64,000 nt of DNA, taken from NCBI GenBank assembly GCA_015039465.1, contig MU130708.1, positions 212,201-276,200 of the forward strand, given 5' to 3'. Shown in pieces: positions 32,541-44,806 of this stretch (position 1 is its first letter; every line of letters starts with the position of its first letter). The notes under the pieces were generated by a model. That model was given only the letters and a program-made list of their open reading frames with translations. It was not told the origin of the DNA and made no database searches. The DNA is from Phlegmacium glaucopus (taxonomy: Eukaryota > Basidiomycota > Agaricomycetes > Agaricales > Cortinariaceae). The translations under genes and the position numbers were made by a program.

Positions 32541-34437
32541 ATGCAACACTCCGTCCATGATCATGAAATTTCAGACGACGATTCTTTTGGCAGCGACTTT
32601 GATTCTGCTGCAGAAGAAATGGATGCCGATGAGAAAGATGGAGACCAACGGCATCTACTGTCTTCCACTCACCCCGACTCGTCAAAGCCTACACCTAAGC
32701 CTGACGCACCTCGACGATCCAACTCGCTGACACTACCAGAACAATCTCCAGGGATTTCTACTTCACCACTGCGATCCGTCTGCGTTGTAAGCAGCTAGAT
32801 CGAAAATGACGTGATATCCATTCGTTTTTAATGACATTCGCAGATCTGCAAAGATGCACCCTCGTACAGTTCTGGTTCAAACGTTTATCCTACTTGTGGA
32901 AATGAATGTGCCTCCGTGCTGCAAGCTGGCACCGGTCTACCCAATCCAAATCACACTTATACCTCAGGCCCACCACATAGTCGTACCCTGGTGCCTTCAT
33001 CGCCTCCGAGCATTTCTCCTCCTCCAACAAATTATCGGTCTTCCCTTTGGCAAAATGAGTCTGCAACATACGCTAGCCACACTCGTTCTTGGAATTCGCG
33101 TCCTACTCAATTAACAATGTGTGATGTGAGTACCCTGATATGATTCCGGCCCAAAGCGAATTTTTTATCGTATGCTAGGTATGTCACGTCCGCCCTCGAT
33201 GTCAAAGAGGGGGGAAAATCTACCCTACTTGCGGACTCAGCTGTGCTGCTAAACTGCATGCCCCAGGATCGATTGAAATGTGTGATGTAAGCACTAAACT
33301 TCTTCATACATGTATGCAAACTCATACGCAGCTTTCTTTAGTATTGTAAGAAGAGGCCCAAGGTCGTCATCAACGGGAAGATATTTCCGCAATGTGGAAG
33401 GACGTGTCGTGACAAAGCAAAACTTGCTGGTATGTTGCAACCATAAACGTTGATATTGTTAATAGATCGCTCTCTCCAGAGACTGCCGCAAAGGCTGGAG
33501 CGTGCACATCATGTATACTTTGCTGGAAATCGACAAAAGCGGGTCAATCGGACTTCTGCTCACCGGCATGTGAAAGCCTCGCAAAAGCCAGGGCTCCGTT
33601 CCTCATCGAAATTCCTCGAGGTCATGTCGCTTTCAAGAAAGGTACCTACCTCTCCCCCTTATTTACTGAGTCCTAAAAATGACGAGTATCATGTATCTTA
33701 TAGTCGCAGATCTCTTTGCATCGGAATGGCAAAAATCAATCATGCAGTGCCCTGCTGTCAAAAGAGTCTATATGGTCGTGATGAAGCAAACTTTTAAGAC
33801 GAGCTACGAGAAATATCGGTGAGTAACGTCACCATCTCTCCAGTTCCAAATACAATATAACGTCGTAATATCAAGCACAAAGATAGGCACGACTGGCGTA
33901 TTGTCAAGAAAAGCAAGCGAAAGAAAACGATGGCTTGTTATCTCACGCGAATGTGGTTTCGGGGATCCCGGGGATGTTGAGCCATGTTCCTCCAACACAT
34001 GTTTGTTGTGTTGCATCATAAGGTCGTCATTTAGTCGCCTCGACTTTCCAGCAGGAATCACCACCTCTTACCTGAACAGGTAAAGTTCACATTAGTCAGT
34101 CGAGTTTGTTACCTTTCTCACATTCAATCTAAGGACTGTCGAGCTCTATCGAAGCGGCAAAAGGTCGTCTTCAAAGATTGCTGCATTGCTGCATGTCGTT
34201 GTGGGTCGTGAGGCGGAAATGACACCTCAGGAATTGCAAATTGTTCGGCCAATACCACCTCTAAACAGTGATTCTGTTAGTATTTTCATCTTCTGCGAAA
34301 GAAAATAACTCCTAAATCTTAGTTTTAAGGTTCATATCATGAAAAGACGCAATGACGGTTCCAAAGGTGACACGGGTGATATCGTAGTGTATGATAGAGA
34401 TGCAGTCATGCCTCTCTATCTTATTTCTTACGAGTAG
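32541..34437 (+). CDS. PARP-like protein, copy 3, predicted catalytically inactive
   Basis: The whole reading frame is open across about ten exons with good splice sites. It has an acidic leader (DDDSFGSDFDSAAEEMDADE) and four cysteine modules (VCV-ICKDAPSYS..YPTCGNEC, MCD-VCHVRPRC..YPTCGLSC, MCD-YCKKRPKVVINGK..CGRTC, CTSCILCWKSTKAGQ..CSPAC). A catalytic-type domain follows: EWQKSIMQCPAVKRVYMVV, CLLCCIIRSSFSRLDF and GDIVVYDRDAVMPLYLISYE to the stop at 34435-34437. The three triad positions are changed. His of WHGT reads Leu (RKRWLVISREC), Tyr of GIYTS reads Thr (AGITTS), and Glu before the VVY strand reads Asp. Because the frame and splice sites are otherwise clean, a retained pseudoenzyme is more likely than a dead gene. 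It might bind ADP-ribose, scaffold the active copies or act as a decoy; this is inference. Confidence 0.72.
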
Positions 34438-34553
34438 CTTCGACCTGGCGTCCACTACAATGTAATAATACAATTGCTATTGAATGTTAGTCGTGATGCG
34501 GTGCAGGTCATGGGGAGTGTCACTGCCAATGAAAGCATTGCCTCTTCTGCTTC

Positions 34554-35684
34554 ATGTCACCTCCTATAGCTGAGTTTATCATTCCCACCACTGCTGCACT
34601 TACTATCGCTGCGGTTCATATGGCTACGACAAATCGTTCTAATCGAGTGGAGTCTCCACCTCCCCCTTATACAACCAGAGAGAGAGTAAATCTAGGCCGC
34701 CCGATAATATCAACGGCCTTTGACGAACCTCGTCGCTCCGCGCTAAAGAGGATAGCTGATGAGACGCTCGACGCCATTCATAATGGAGGATATGCCTACA
34801 AAGGGGCCGACAAAGACTTGATAGGGGCGATAAAAGAAGCGAAGAACAAAACTGTCTATTATTCTCCCAACTCATCTATAAAGGAATGGAGATCATCTAC
34901 CAGACTTACCCGTTCATCGCCAACACACATCTCCATACTTCATATAACCACCCTCGATGCCGCTCGGCTTCTCGAGAACGTTTACAAGAGTAATCCAGCT
35001 GAAGGTGGAAAAACAGGCATTCTAAACTTTGCATCAGCAACAAAGCCAGGTGGAGGCTTCAGGAACGGCGCAGACGCGCAAGAGGAATCCATCGCACGAT
35101 CATCAACGCTATACACCGCTCTCCAAACGGATGAAGCACAACAGTTTTACAAACTACACACACGGGAAAATGCAGAAAATGCAGCTGCTTATTATTCTCA
35201 TGCCATGATATATTCTCCTAATATTACCATCTTCCGCGACAATGATGGAGTTTGGACATATCCTTTTCCGGTGGATGTACTGAGCTGTGCTGCTGTCAAT
35301 GCAGGCGAAGTGCGCAAGGCGTTGAATGGTCCTATCGGTTCAGGCCTGGAAGTCGGAATCGAGAAAGAAATGTCAGAAAGAATGGGCCGAATTTTATTTT
35401 TATTCGAAGGAAAAGGTGTACGGAATATCATCCTTGGGACATTCGGCACTGGAGTTTTCCGTAACAGTGTTGCTACCGTTGCTCGGATCTGGGCACATCT
35501 GTTACTGCTCCCAGATGCAAGGTTCAAAGACTCTTTCGATCGAATTATTTTTGCGATTACAGGGGAGGAAACATTTGCAGATTTTCAGAGTGCATTCGAT
35601 GCGTGGGGACAAGCTCGGGCTACTGGGTTGGGACAAGCTCAGGCTACTGGGTTAGGACAGTATTCGAATCTAAAGTTCTGGTAA
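34554..35684 (+). CDS. Bacterial-type poly(ADP-ribose) glycohydrolase (PARG-like, macrodomain fold)
   Basis: PARG-type enzymes cleave ADP-ribose polymers and so reverse PARP action. The single exon encodes 376 residues. The catalytic signature is at about residues 158-185: GILNFASATKPGGGFRNGAD followed by AQEESIARSSTLY. The GGG loop and the paired glutamates QEE are the hallmarks of the microbial PARG family (TIGR02452/DUF2263-like). Further landmarks are YSPNITIFRDNDG and VLSCAAVNAG, and the terminal GTFGTGVFRNS binding loop. The N-terminus (about 30 residues, AALTIAAVHMA) is hydrophobic and could be a signal or simply a late true start at MATTNRS. The C-terminus holds an imperfect tandem repeat, WGQARATGLGQAQATGLGQ. 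It starts 117 bp after PARP-like copy 3 on the same strand. Confidence 0.85.
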   Translation: MSPPIAEFIIPTTAALTIAAVHMATTNRSNRVESPPPPYTTRERVNLGRPIISTAFDEPRRSALKRIADETLDAIHNGGYAYKGADKDLIGAIKEAKNKTVYYSPNSSIKEWRSSTRLTRSSPTHISILHITTLDAARLLENVYKSNPAEGGKTGILNFASATKPGGGFRNGADAQEESIARSSTLYTALQTDEAQQFYKLHTRENAENAAAYYSHAMIYSPNITIFRDNDGVWTYPFPVDVLSCAAVNAGEVRKALNGPIGSGLEVGIEKEMSERMGRILFLFEGKGVRNIILGTFGTGVFRNSVATVARIWAHLLLLPDARFKDSFDRIIFAITGEETFADFQSAFDAWGQARATGLGQAQATGLGQYSNLKFW

Positions 35685-35766
35685 AAAAAGAATTACTGTA
35701 AACATGTCGTGTACTATATAGTGTACTATGAGGAGCAGCAAATATCGGAGTTTAAAATTTAATGGT

Positions 35767-35775
35767 TATATAAAG
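35767..35775 (+). promoter_or_regulatory. TATA box of the IMP dehydrogenase gene
   Basis: TATATAAAG lies 42 bp upstream of the chosen ATG at 35817, leaving room for a very short 5' leader. Only 132 bp separate the PARG stop from this start. Confidence 0.5.
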
Positions 35776-35816
35776 TGCGAAAGAAAATTTGGACGACTTG
35801 GCTAATCGCCCATAGG

Positions 35817-37743
35817 ATGCTTGCGGACGGAACTAGCTACCTCGACCCAAAATCAGCCCTCGACCATCTCAAGACCTACACTCGCCCAGATGGCTTGTCA
35901 GTTTCAGATCTCATAGACTCCCAGGTCAATGGAGGGTTAACCTACAATGACTTCCTCCTACTACCCGGAAAAATCGACTTTCCTGCCTCGGAGGTCATCA
36001 CAGAGAGTCGTATCACGCGAAATGTGGTCCTAAAGACACCGTTTATGAGTAGTCCAATGGACACTGTGACAGAGAATGAAATGGCCATTGCTATGGCGGT
36101 AAGCTCCATTCCTCTACAACCTTGCTCGATTTCTTAGCCTTGCTGCAGCTCCTTGGAGGCATCGGTGTTATCCATCACAATCAATCTCCAGAATCCCAAG
36201 CAGCGATGGTTCGCTCCGTGAAGCGTCACGAAAACGGTTTTATCTCGGATCCAGTGGTTCTATCTCCTACCCATCTCGTCGGGGATGTACTGGATATCAA
36301 GGCAAGACTCGGCTTTTGTGGAATTCCTATCACAGGTTCGCATTCAGCTTTTCTTAGAACCAATCGCAGGATGAGTTAAATCATTCATAACCTTCGTTCT
36401 ACCGACCCAACGCATGAATTTTGCGTGATCTGGGGATCCTGATCTTTGAAAATTTCTGACTTCACACCAAATTTTTTTTTTCAATCTCCGAAAAATATCA
36501 ACACTGATATCTTGTCCCAGACACTGGATTAGTCGGTGGCAAGCTAGTTGGCATTGTAACCGCACGCGATGTTCAATTCCGTGACCCTTTAACACCACTT
36601 TCCGAAGTCATGACCACGGATCTTGTCACCGCACAACAAGGCATCACCCTAACTGAGGCCAACGACATTCTTCGTGACTCTAAAAAGGGCAAATTGCCCA
36701 TCATCGACTCAGATGGCCAGCTTATTTCCCTTCTTGCTCGCTCCGACTTGCTCAAAAACCAGTCCTACCCACTGGCCTCAAAAAACCCCAAAAGCAAACA
36801 ACTCTACGCCGCAGCTGCTATCGGCACACGACCCTCAGATAGAGAACGTCTTGCTCTCCTCCTCGAGGCAGGTCTCGACATCGTCGTACTCGATTCCTCC
36901 CAAGGAAATTCCATCTTCCAAATTGAGATGATAGAATGGATCAAAACTACATACCCTCGCCTTGAAGTCATAGCCGGAAACGTCGTCACTCGCGAACAAG
37001 CAGCATCCTTAATCGCTGCTGGTGCGGATGGTCTGCGTGTCGGCATGGGTTCAGGTTCTATCTGCATAACCCAAGAAGTCATGGCAGTTGGCCGTCCACA
37101 AGCCACTGCTGTCTACGCTGTCGCCGAATTTGCTAGCAAGTTCGGCGTACCCGTTGTCGCGGATGGTGGTATCAGCAATGTTGGGCACATCGTCAAAGCC
37201 CTTGCCCTCGGTGCTGGCGCAGTGATGATGGGAGGCCTACTAGCCGGAACAGAAGAAGCCCCAGGTGAATACTTCTACCACGAAGGCAAACGAGTTAAAG
37301 CCTACCGTGGTATGGGAAGTCTTGAGGCAATGGAACAAGGTCAAGCAGCCAAGTCGAATAATCCAAGGAACAGCAGCAAATATCCGTCACCTAAAAAACC
37401 CAGCGCCATCGAGAACGCCGCTACCTCTCGTTATTTCTCTGAGAGCAGTGCGGTTAAGGTTGCTCAGGGTGTGTCGGGTGATGTCCAGGATAAGGGTAGT
37501 GTCAAGGCTTTCTTGCCATACCTCCATGTTGGAGTGCAGCATTCTCTCCAAGATGTTGGAGTGAAGAGTGTTTCTTCCCTTCAGCAGGGCGTGAAAGAAA
37601 GCAAGGTGAGGTTCGAACTGAGAACCGCCAGTGCACAGGTTGAAGGCGGCGTTCATGGTCTTAACTCGTATGTTTCAATCCATGCGATTCGAGAATTGAT
37701 AATAACACCACTTCACAGGTATACCAAGCGACTTTTTGCTTGA
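35817..37743 (+). CDS. IMD: Inosine-5'-monophosphate dehydrogenase
   Basis: It oxidises IMP to XMP with NAD+, the committed step of GTP synthesis. Exons are 35817-36098, 36149-36335, 36521-37667 and 37719-37743, giving 546 residues. The last exon is 25 nt and completes YTKRLFA; the second intron is 185 bp, long for this window. Landmarks are [41 protein letters not shown], the two CBS domains ([14 protein letters not shown] region, then [18 protein letters not shown]), [10 protein letters not shown], the catalytic loop [17 protein letters not shown] with its Cys, [25 protein letters not shown] and the flap with RYFSESS. A spacer [14 protein letters not shown] before the flap is family-variable. 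The start follows a TATA box at 35767. Confidence 0.93.
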
Positions 37744-38024
37744 TACTCAAAAATTAAGATCGTCTGACAGCGTTTTCTCTGGTCACTTGCCTGAAATCAT
37801 GGTTGTATATTAAAGTTTGAAGTTATGTACATAAATGATTAAGGAATATCAATCACAAAATGATAGAATACATGTAATAATACGCTGGCAGATGCGGGCG
37901 ACCGGGGAAACAAAGCAGTCATTTCTTGCAAAAATATGAGGTAACTTTTGCGTCGCCTGGAGAAGAAACTATCTGTTACATGAAGCTCATCAAGTAATTT
38001 TTTTTTTTAAAAATTGCATGTATT

Positions 38025-39337
38025 TCAACCCACCTTTGGTTTCCGCTTGGTCGGCGAAACCTGTTTACAGGATTCTGGTAAGTCCGTCACAGATTAGTCC
38101 GATAAAGTTAGATTTACCTTGGATTTCTTATCCATTTTCGCCGACCTACTCGGACTAGCTTGAGTTCTGGCCTTTCGCCGATGATGGTTAGACCATTGGA
38201 AGATCTGTTGGATGGTATTGCGAGCTTACAATTTCAGGCTGGTTTGAATCATCGCTATGGTATGACTTGAAGTGTTTTCTGGGAGAGAAAGAGCTGTGCT
38301 TCGGACCTGATGATTCTGGCTCATTAGGCGGTGAACAAGTTGAATCATATTCTCTTTTGCCTAAGGATGACGAAGGTTGGGAAGGAGACATTGCGTTCTT
38401 TTTTTGTTTAGAGAACATTGCTTGAATGCCATCTTTCCGATTTGTGATAGGCTCAATGAAGCTAGCAGACTCTGTTCCAACTTTCCCAACCTCTTTGGGA
38501 ACCTGATAACTGAAACACACACAGAGCAGGTAAGAGCTTAAGGCAATTCCTGTTAAGTGACGCCAACTTACCACTTTAATGCAACGGAGGTGTCGCAATA
38601 AGGCTGAACCATTTGCGTAAGTTCTGGAGTCCAATTTTGGGAGGAAGTGTCGAGCCATCGTTCAAGGGCATCACGATTAGACAGAAAGACTGGCTGACGT
38701 TCATGGAGCCATGAAAAGTCTTTATTAGCGTCTGTCGTAACAATCGTGAAAGTCCACAATGTTTTTCCTGTATGCACATGAAAACTCAGCCAGTAGTAAT
38801 ATACACTGGATCCTTACCGTCCAGCTCAACTGAATCATACAGTCCAGCCATTAATAAGAGTAATCCATCCTCGCGTCTGGTGAAATGAGGAAGCTTTTCT
38901 TTTCCTTTGGTCAGCCATTCATAGTAACTGTCGACTATTGAATTTCAGCCTCTGTGAAAATATGTTATACATGCCCTTGACATGGAATTGCACATCTCTT
39001 CGTTCCTTTGATCGAGGCCCACATACCGCCGCCTTGAACAAGGTTCTCAGACCGCGCATTTGTAGTATTTAAAGATTTGTCTTCAAATTTGCTCCAGTGG
39101 GGAACGAGGCCCCACTTCATGGTCTGCATGACTAGGCTAGCGTCTCTGCGACGGATAACGGGAGCTTGTGAACGAGGTGCGATGTTATACCTTGGGATGA
39201 ACTGGTCTTGATCAATCCATTCGTTGATATGAACATCGTACCCGGGGAGTTGTTGTATTTCATTTTGCTAAAGTTTTAATAAGTTACTGGTCCTCCTAAT
39301 ATTTAATACTCACGCGCAAGGAGAACCGTCCGCACAT
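38025..39337 (-). CDS. HMCES: SRAP-domain protein (HMCES/YedK family), abasic-site shield
   Basis: SRAP proteins crosslink through Cys2 to abasic sites in single-stranded DNA and protect forks. The start at 39337 gives MCGRFSL, with Cys2 exposed after Met removal. Other landmarks are RYNIAPRSQAPVIRR, NARSENL, CAIPCQGYYEW (catalytic Glu), MAGLYDS, TLWTFTIVTTD and HERQPVFL. At least four introns are readable. The C-terminus is uncertain: the frame through QPEI reads to a stop at 38188. If a 25-nt GTAAGC..CAG segment (38205-38229) is spliced, it continues into a basic tail and across another intron to SPTKRKPKVG with a stop at 38025-38027. The Ser/Pro-rich region after the domain would be a regulatory tail. 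It converges with IMP dehydrogenase. Confidence 0.85.
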
Positions 39338-39417
39338 CGTTGCAACTAGTCAAGTAGCGTGAGAATATTTTTACCAGTGAACCACGACTGTGTCGTCCAA
39401 GGCCTCTTGCTCGTCGT

Positions 39418-41254
39418 ATGGATAGTGGAGCTCACAAACTACTCGAGTCTGCAACTCAGCGTACTTTACACGCGCATGCATTCTCTAGGTCATCCACACA
39501 AGCCTCATCCGTTCTTACAGATCTTCTTTCGCGTTACTTGGCGCTTCTCACTTCCACATGCGCAAAATACGCACAACATTCTCAGAGGTCAAGCTTGAGT
39601 GTACGGGATGCCATTGGCGCATTGGATGAACTTGGTGTTAATCTGGACGAGCTCAAGGATTACTGTGCCACGGAGGGTAAAGAATTGAATCGTTATGCAC
39701 TCATCTCATTACGGAGGGTTGAAGATTTATACGAGTTCAAATGTATGTCCTTCCTCAAGACACCAGTTCACTCGTCTTATCTGTTCTAGCCCAATTATCA
39801 GAAGGTTTGAGACAAGATCGCGACGACGCGATTCCACTCCACTATGCTCGTTGTCCCTCTCCTCTCCTTGCTGGAATCGAAGAAGAAGATCAGTGGGAAT
39901 CTGAGGAAGAAGACGACATTGCCATCGACGATGAACCGCTCTCTAACCCTTTCCAAAACATGTATACGATGAATGAAGATATGTCGCCTCCAAGAACAAC
40001 TCCCCTCACGCGCAAAAGACCTCCTTCAAGGCAATCTTCTCCCCCTCTACCCCTGTCTCCTATATCGAACCCTTCATCACCCAGAAAACGACCCCGCTCC
40101 TCAAACTGGGAACCACCAGAACATATACCTGACTTTCTGCCTCCCTTTCCATCCATGTCTGAAGACCCGTTACCTCCGCCGCTTGACCAAGTTCCAAGTC
40201 CACCTACTGCACAGTCCATCAAACCCCTCCCTGCACAACCACCACAACCATCTCAAATCAGGCTGGAAAAACAGCCCGAAACTTTGCCTCAGTCTTTAAC
40301 TACATCTGCAGTCTCCGACATCCTTGTCCAAGTTCCATACTCTCAATCATCCCTTTCCTCAGTTCCCGAATGGTATCTCCCATCAGCTCCTCCTCCTACA
40401 GCGGTTTCCACACAAACTAAAGTCCGTCAAGCCACCCCCCAGATCGAGCCCGCTCTCATTGCAGCTTACCATCACATTCTCACTCACCCACCTCCCCCTA
40501 ATCCCCCTCCATTGAACCCATCGCGGCATAAAGTGTTAATGGCACTACTGAAACAAACTGAATCTAATCCGCGCTGGAATCCAGCGGATACTCTTTTTGG
40601 CAGTGTTCGACCATGTCAGCCTAGGGTATCCGTCATCGGTCCATCCTACCCAGTTGCGATTGGCGACCCAACTGGTAACGATATCAAGGGTAAAAACGAC
40701 GCAAAAGACAAAGACATCAAATTGCCACCTGCAATACCGCGACCCGTTTCGGCAATCGAGCATATAGCTCCCTTTGTCAGTCAGCAATCTTCTCGAGTAC
40801 CTGATCTTGCACGTCACGTCCTTCCAGTAAGTTCCTATCCCGCCTCTTCCTGATTCATCTAACTTCTCTTACCCAGCCCACAATCTTGGCGCGTACAAGC
40901 CGCCTCTCCCATCCTCCCATCCTCCACCGGGGGTCCAAACCCCTTACCTACGGTACTGGCATTCCTGCACCCTGGAACGCCAACCCTTTACCCTCCACTT
41001 CCAACAACGACTTCCCATCCGCAACACCACTCACATCCAAACCCAAAGACTCTATTTTCAACGGCAAAGACTCGCCACCCAAACCAATCATCCCAGATGC
41101 ACGTCTCTACGCCACATGGGATTACGAGACGAAGGATTTTAGAGTTCCTCTAGTCCCGTTTGGGCGCGGTAGATCTCGGATGGGTAGTGTACAAGCTAGT
41201 GGGAGTGGGGTTATTTCGTTACCTTCGAATTCGAGGAGTAAGGGTATGAAATAA
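39418..41254 (+). CDS. Bromodomain-associated (BTP) histone-fold protein, TAF3/TAF8-like TFIID subunit
   Basis: Three exons (39418-39742, 39790-40826, 40877-41254) give 579 residues. The N-terminal histone fold reads HKLLESATQRTLHAHAFSRS, LTDLLSRYLALL, VRDAIGALDELGVNLDELKD, as in the BTP fold of TFIID subunits. The middle is Pro/Ser-rich with acidic WESEEEDDIAIDD, a basic RKRPRSSN segment and EHIPDFLPPFPSM, a motif that TAF8 and TAF3 orthologues carry after the fold. No PHD finger is visible, unlike animal TAF3. It would pair with another histone-fold TAF in the general transcription machinery. It starts 81 bp from the divergent HMCES gene. TAF3 versus TAF8 cannot be settled by eye. Confidence 0.68.
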
Positions 41255-41352
41255 ACTGCAATTCGTGTTGCCTTTCATTACGGTCTCATGCTGTCGTGTT
41301 ATCGTCAAAATAATTTAGATAATAATTATTCGTTTTTTTCTTCTCCACCATC

Positions 41353-42561
41353 ATGACAATCTCAAAAGCCGAAAAATCGTACATCCAAACTGGCATACTC
41401 TCAAATCCCCCACACCGCGCCGATGGTCGTACGCTCTTAGATTTCCGTACCGTATCTCTCGAAACAGGTGTCGCACCTCTCGCCAATGGGAGTGCACGGC
41501 TTAGCATCGGACGAAACCCGCATGATGGCTCTGGCGGCACTGAAATCCTGGCTGCAGTCAAATTGGAGGTAGAAACGATAGATCACCAATCAAGTGGAGG
41601 TGTTGAAGGAGGCAGAATAGCTTGCTCAGTCACTTGGTGAGTATGTAAATCCTCTCTGTAAAATGACATTTACATCTGGAAAAAGATAGTTCTCCCTCAG
41701 CTTACCCGCACCTCAATTCCTCCTCTCTCGACGACCTTCAACACGATATATCATCAATTCTATCCGAAACTCTCTCACATTCCTCCCTTCACCCCGACAA
41801 TCTAACCATCCTTCATAACAAAAAATCCTGGTTGCTCAATCTAGATCTTATCATCCTAGCAGATGCAGGCAACACATATGATGCCATTTTCATGGCAGCA
41901 AGAGCTGCTTTATGGGATACAAAGGTTCCCCGAACAAGGAGTGTGGAATATAAAGCCAGGAAATTGAGATCCATTACTATTTCTGTGCTTGGAGGAGGAA
42001 ATGGCAATGAAGGTGGTTCAGGCAATATGGATATAGACGAAGACACTATTAGCGGTTTCGATACGCGTCAAGTCCAAACCGGAACAGATTTCGAACTTCC
42101 TGATTATTGGGATGAAGGTGAAGTCCTAGATGGAAGACAACGTTGGCCGGTTTGCATTACTCTGAACGTGGTATAGAACATTCAACCAAGCATCTCGATT
42201 TCAACTGACTTTCCTTTCATTCACTAGATACCTCCTAGACATCTCCTAGACGCTACACCACAAGAAGAATTTGCTATCCCCCTTCGACTCCTTTTAATAT
42301 TTTCTTTCGAACAGGGCATAACAAACCTGCAAGGGATGCGTATGCTCGGGAACGCCGAACTTACTCTCGATCAACTCTCATCTCTTATTACAGTATGTGT
42401 TCTATTACACTTATTCAAAAGTCAAGTGCTAAGGGAAACCTATATAATAATAGGATGGAGAAAAATATGCTCGAGAGATCTACCATTCGCTGAATGCAAA
42501 ACTAAAGGACGAGGATCTGCGCAGGAACGAAAAAGCAAGAGAGAGATTTGCACAAAGATAA
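41353..42561 (+). CDS. RRP42: Exosome complex RNase PH-ring subunit RRP42 (EXOSC7)
   Basis: RRP42 is one of the six RNase PH-like ring subunits of the RNA exosome. Exons are 41353-41636, 41690-42170, 42228-42392 and 42454-42561, giving 345 residues. Landmarks are EKSYIQTGI, HRADGRTLLDFRTVSLETGV, NGSARLSIG, ILAAVKLEVE, LLNLDLIILADAGNTYDAIF, MAARAALWDTKVPR, DATPQEEFAI and the C-terminal EGITNLQGMR-like strand. An inserted Gly/Asp-rich loop (GGGNGNEGGSGNMDIDEDT) sits before WPVCITLNV and is longer than in the human protein. The PH sites for catalysis are degenerate, as expected for a structural subunit. RRP43/EXOSC8 is the nearest alternative. Confidence 0.82.
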
Positions 42562-42945
42562 CATATATATATATACGTGTCCACTACTAGTAACGCAAGG
42601 TGAAATACAAGTATGGACTATTATAGCTCGTATCCATGATCCAATGGTCATTTTAATATCGAGGCTGGTTTACTATATTGCTATCTGCAACATAAAAATG
42701 TCCACGTACGGTAAATCTAATGATAAAGAAGGGGAAGGAGTAGAAATACTGATGCAAGATGAGAGGCAAGTTGATATAGAAAAGGCGAGAGGAAGAGCGG
42801 ATCTGGACGAGTTACAGATTTTCTGGAGGCATACAGTCAGAGCAGAATGAAGGTTGGTATCCTGAAATAAAATGGCAACGCATGCGTAGCGGAAGTAAAA
42901 AGAATAGAAAATATACATGGCATGAGAGAGAACGGGATCGGTTCT

Positions 42946-44806
<1,861 letters not shown>

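Noticed and set aside
32541..34437. PARP-like copy 3 as an ordinary pseudogene
   Set aside because: No stop or frameshift is found over about ten exons and splice sites are normal; change is concentrated at the catalytic positions. It remains possible that decay has only just begun.
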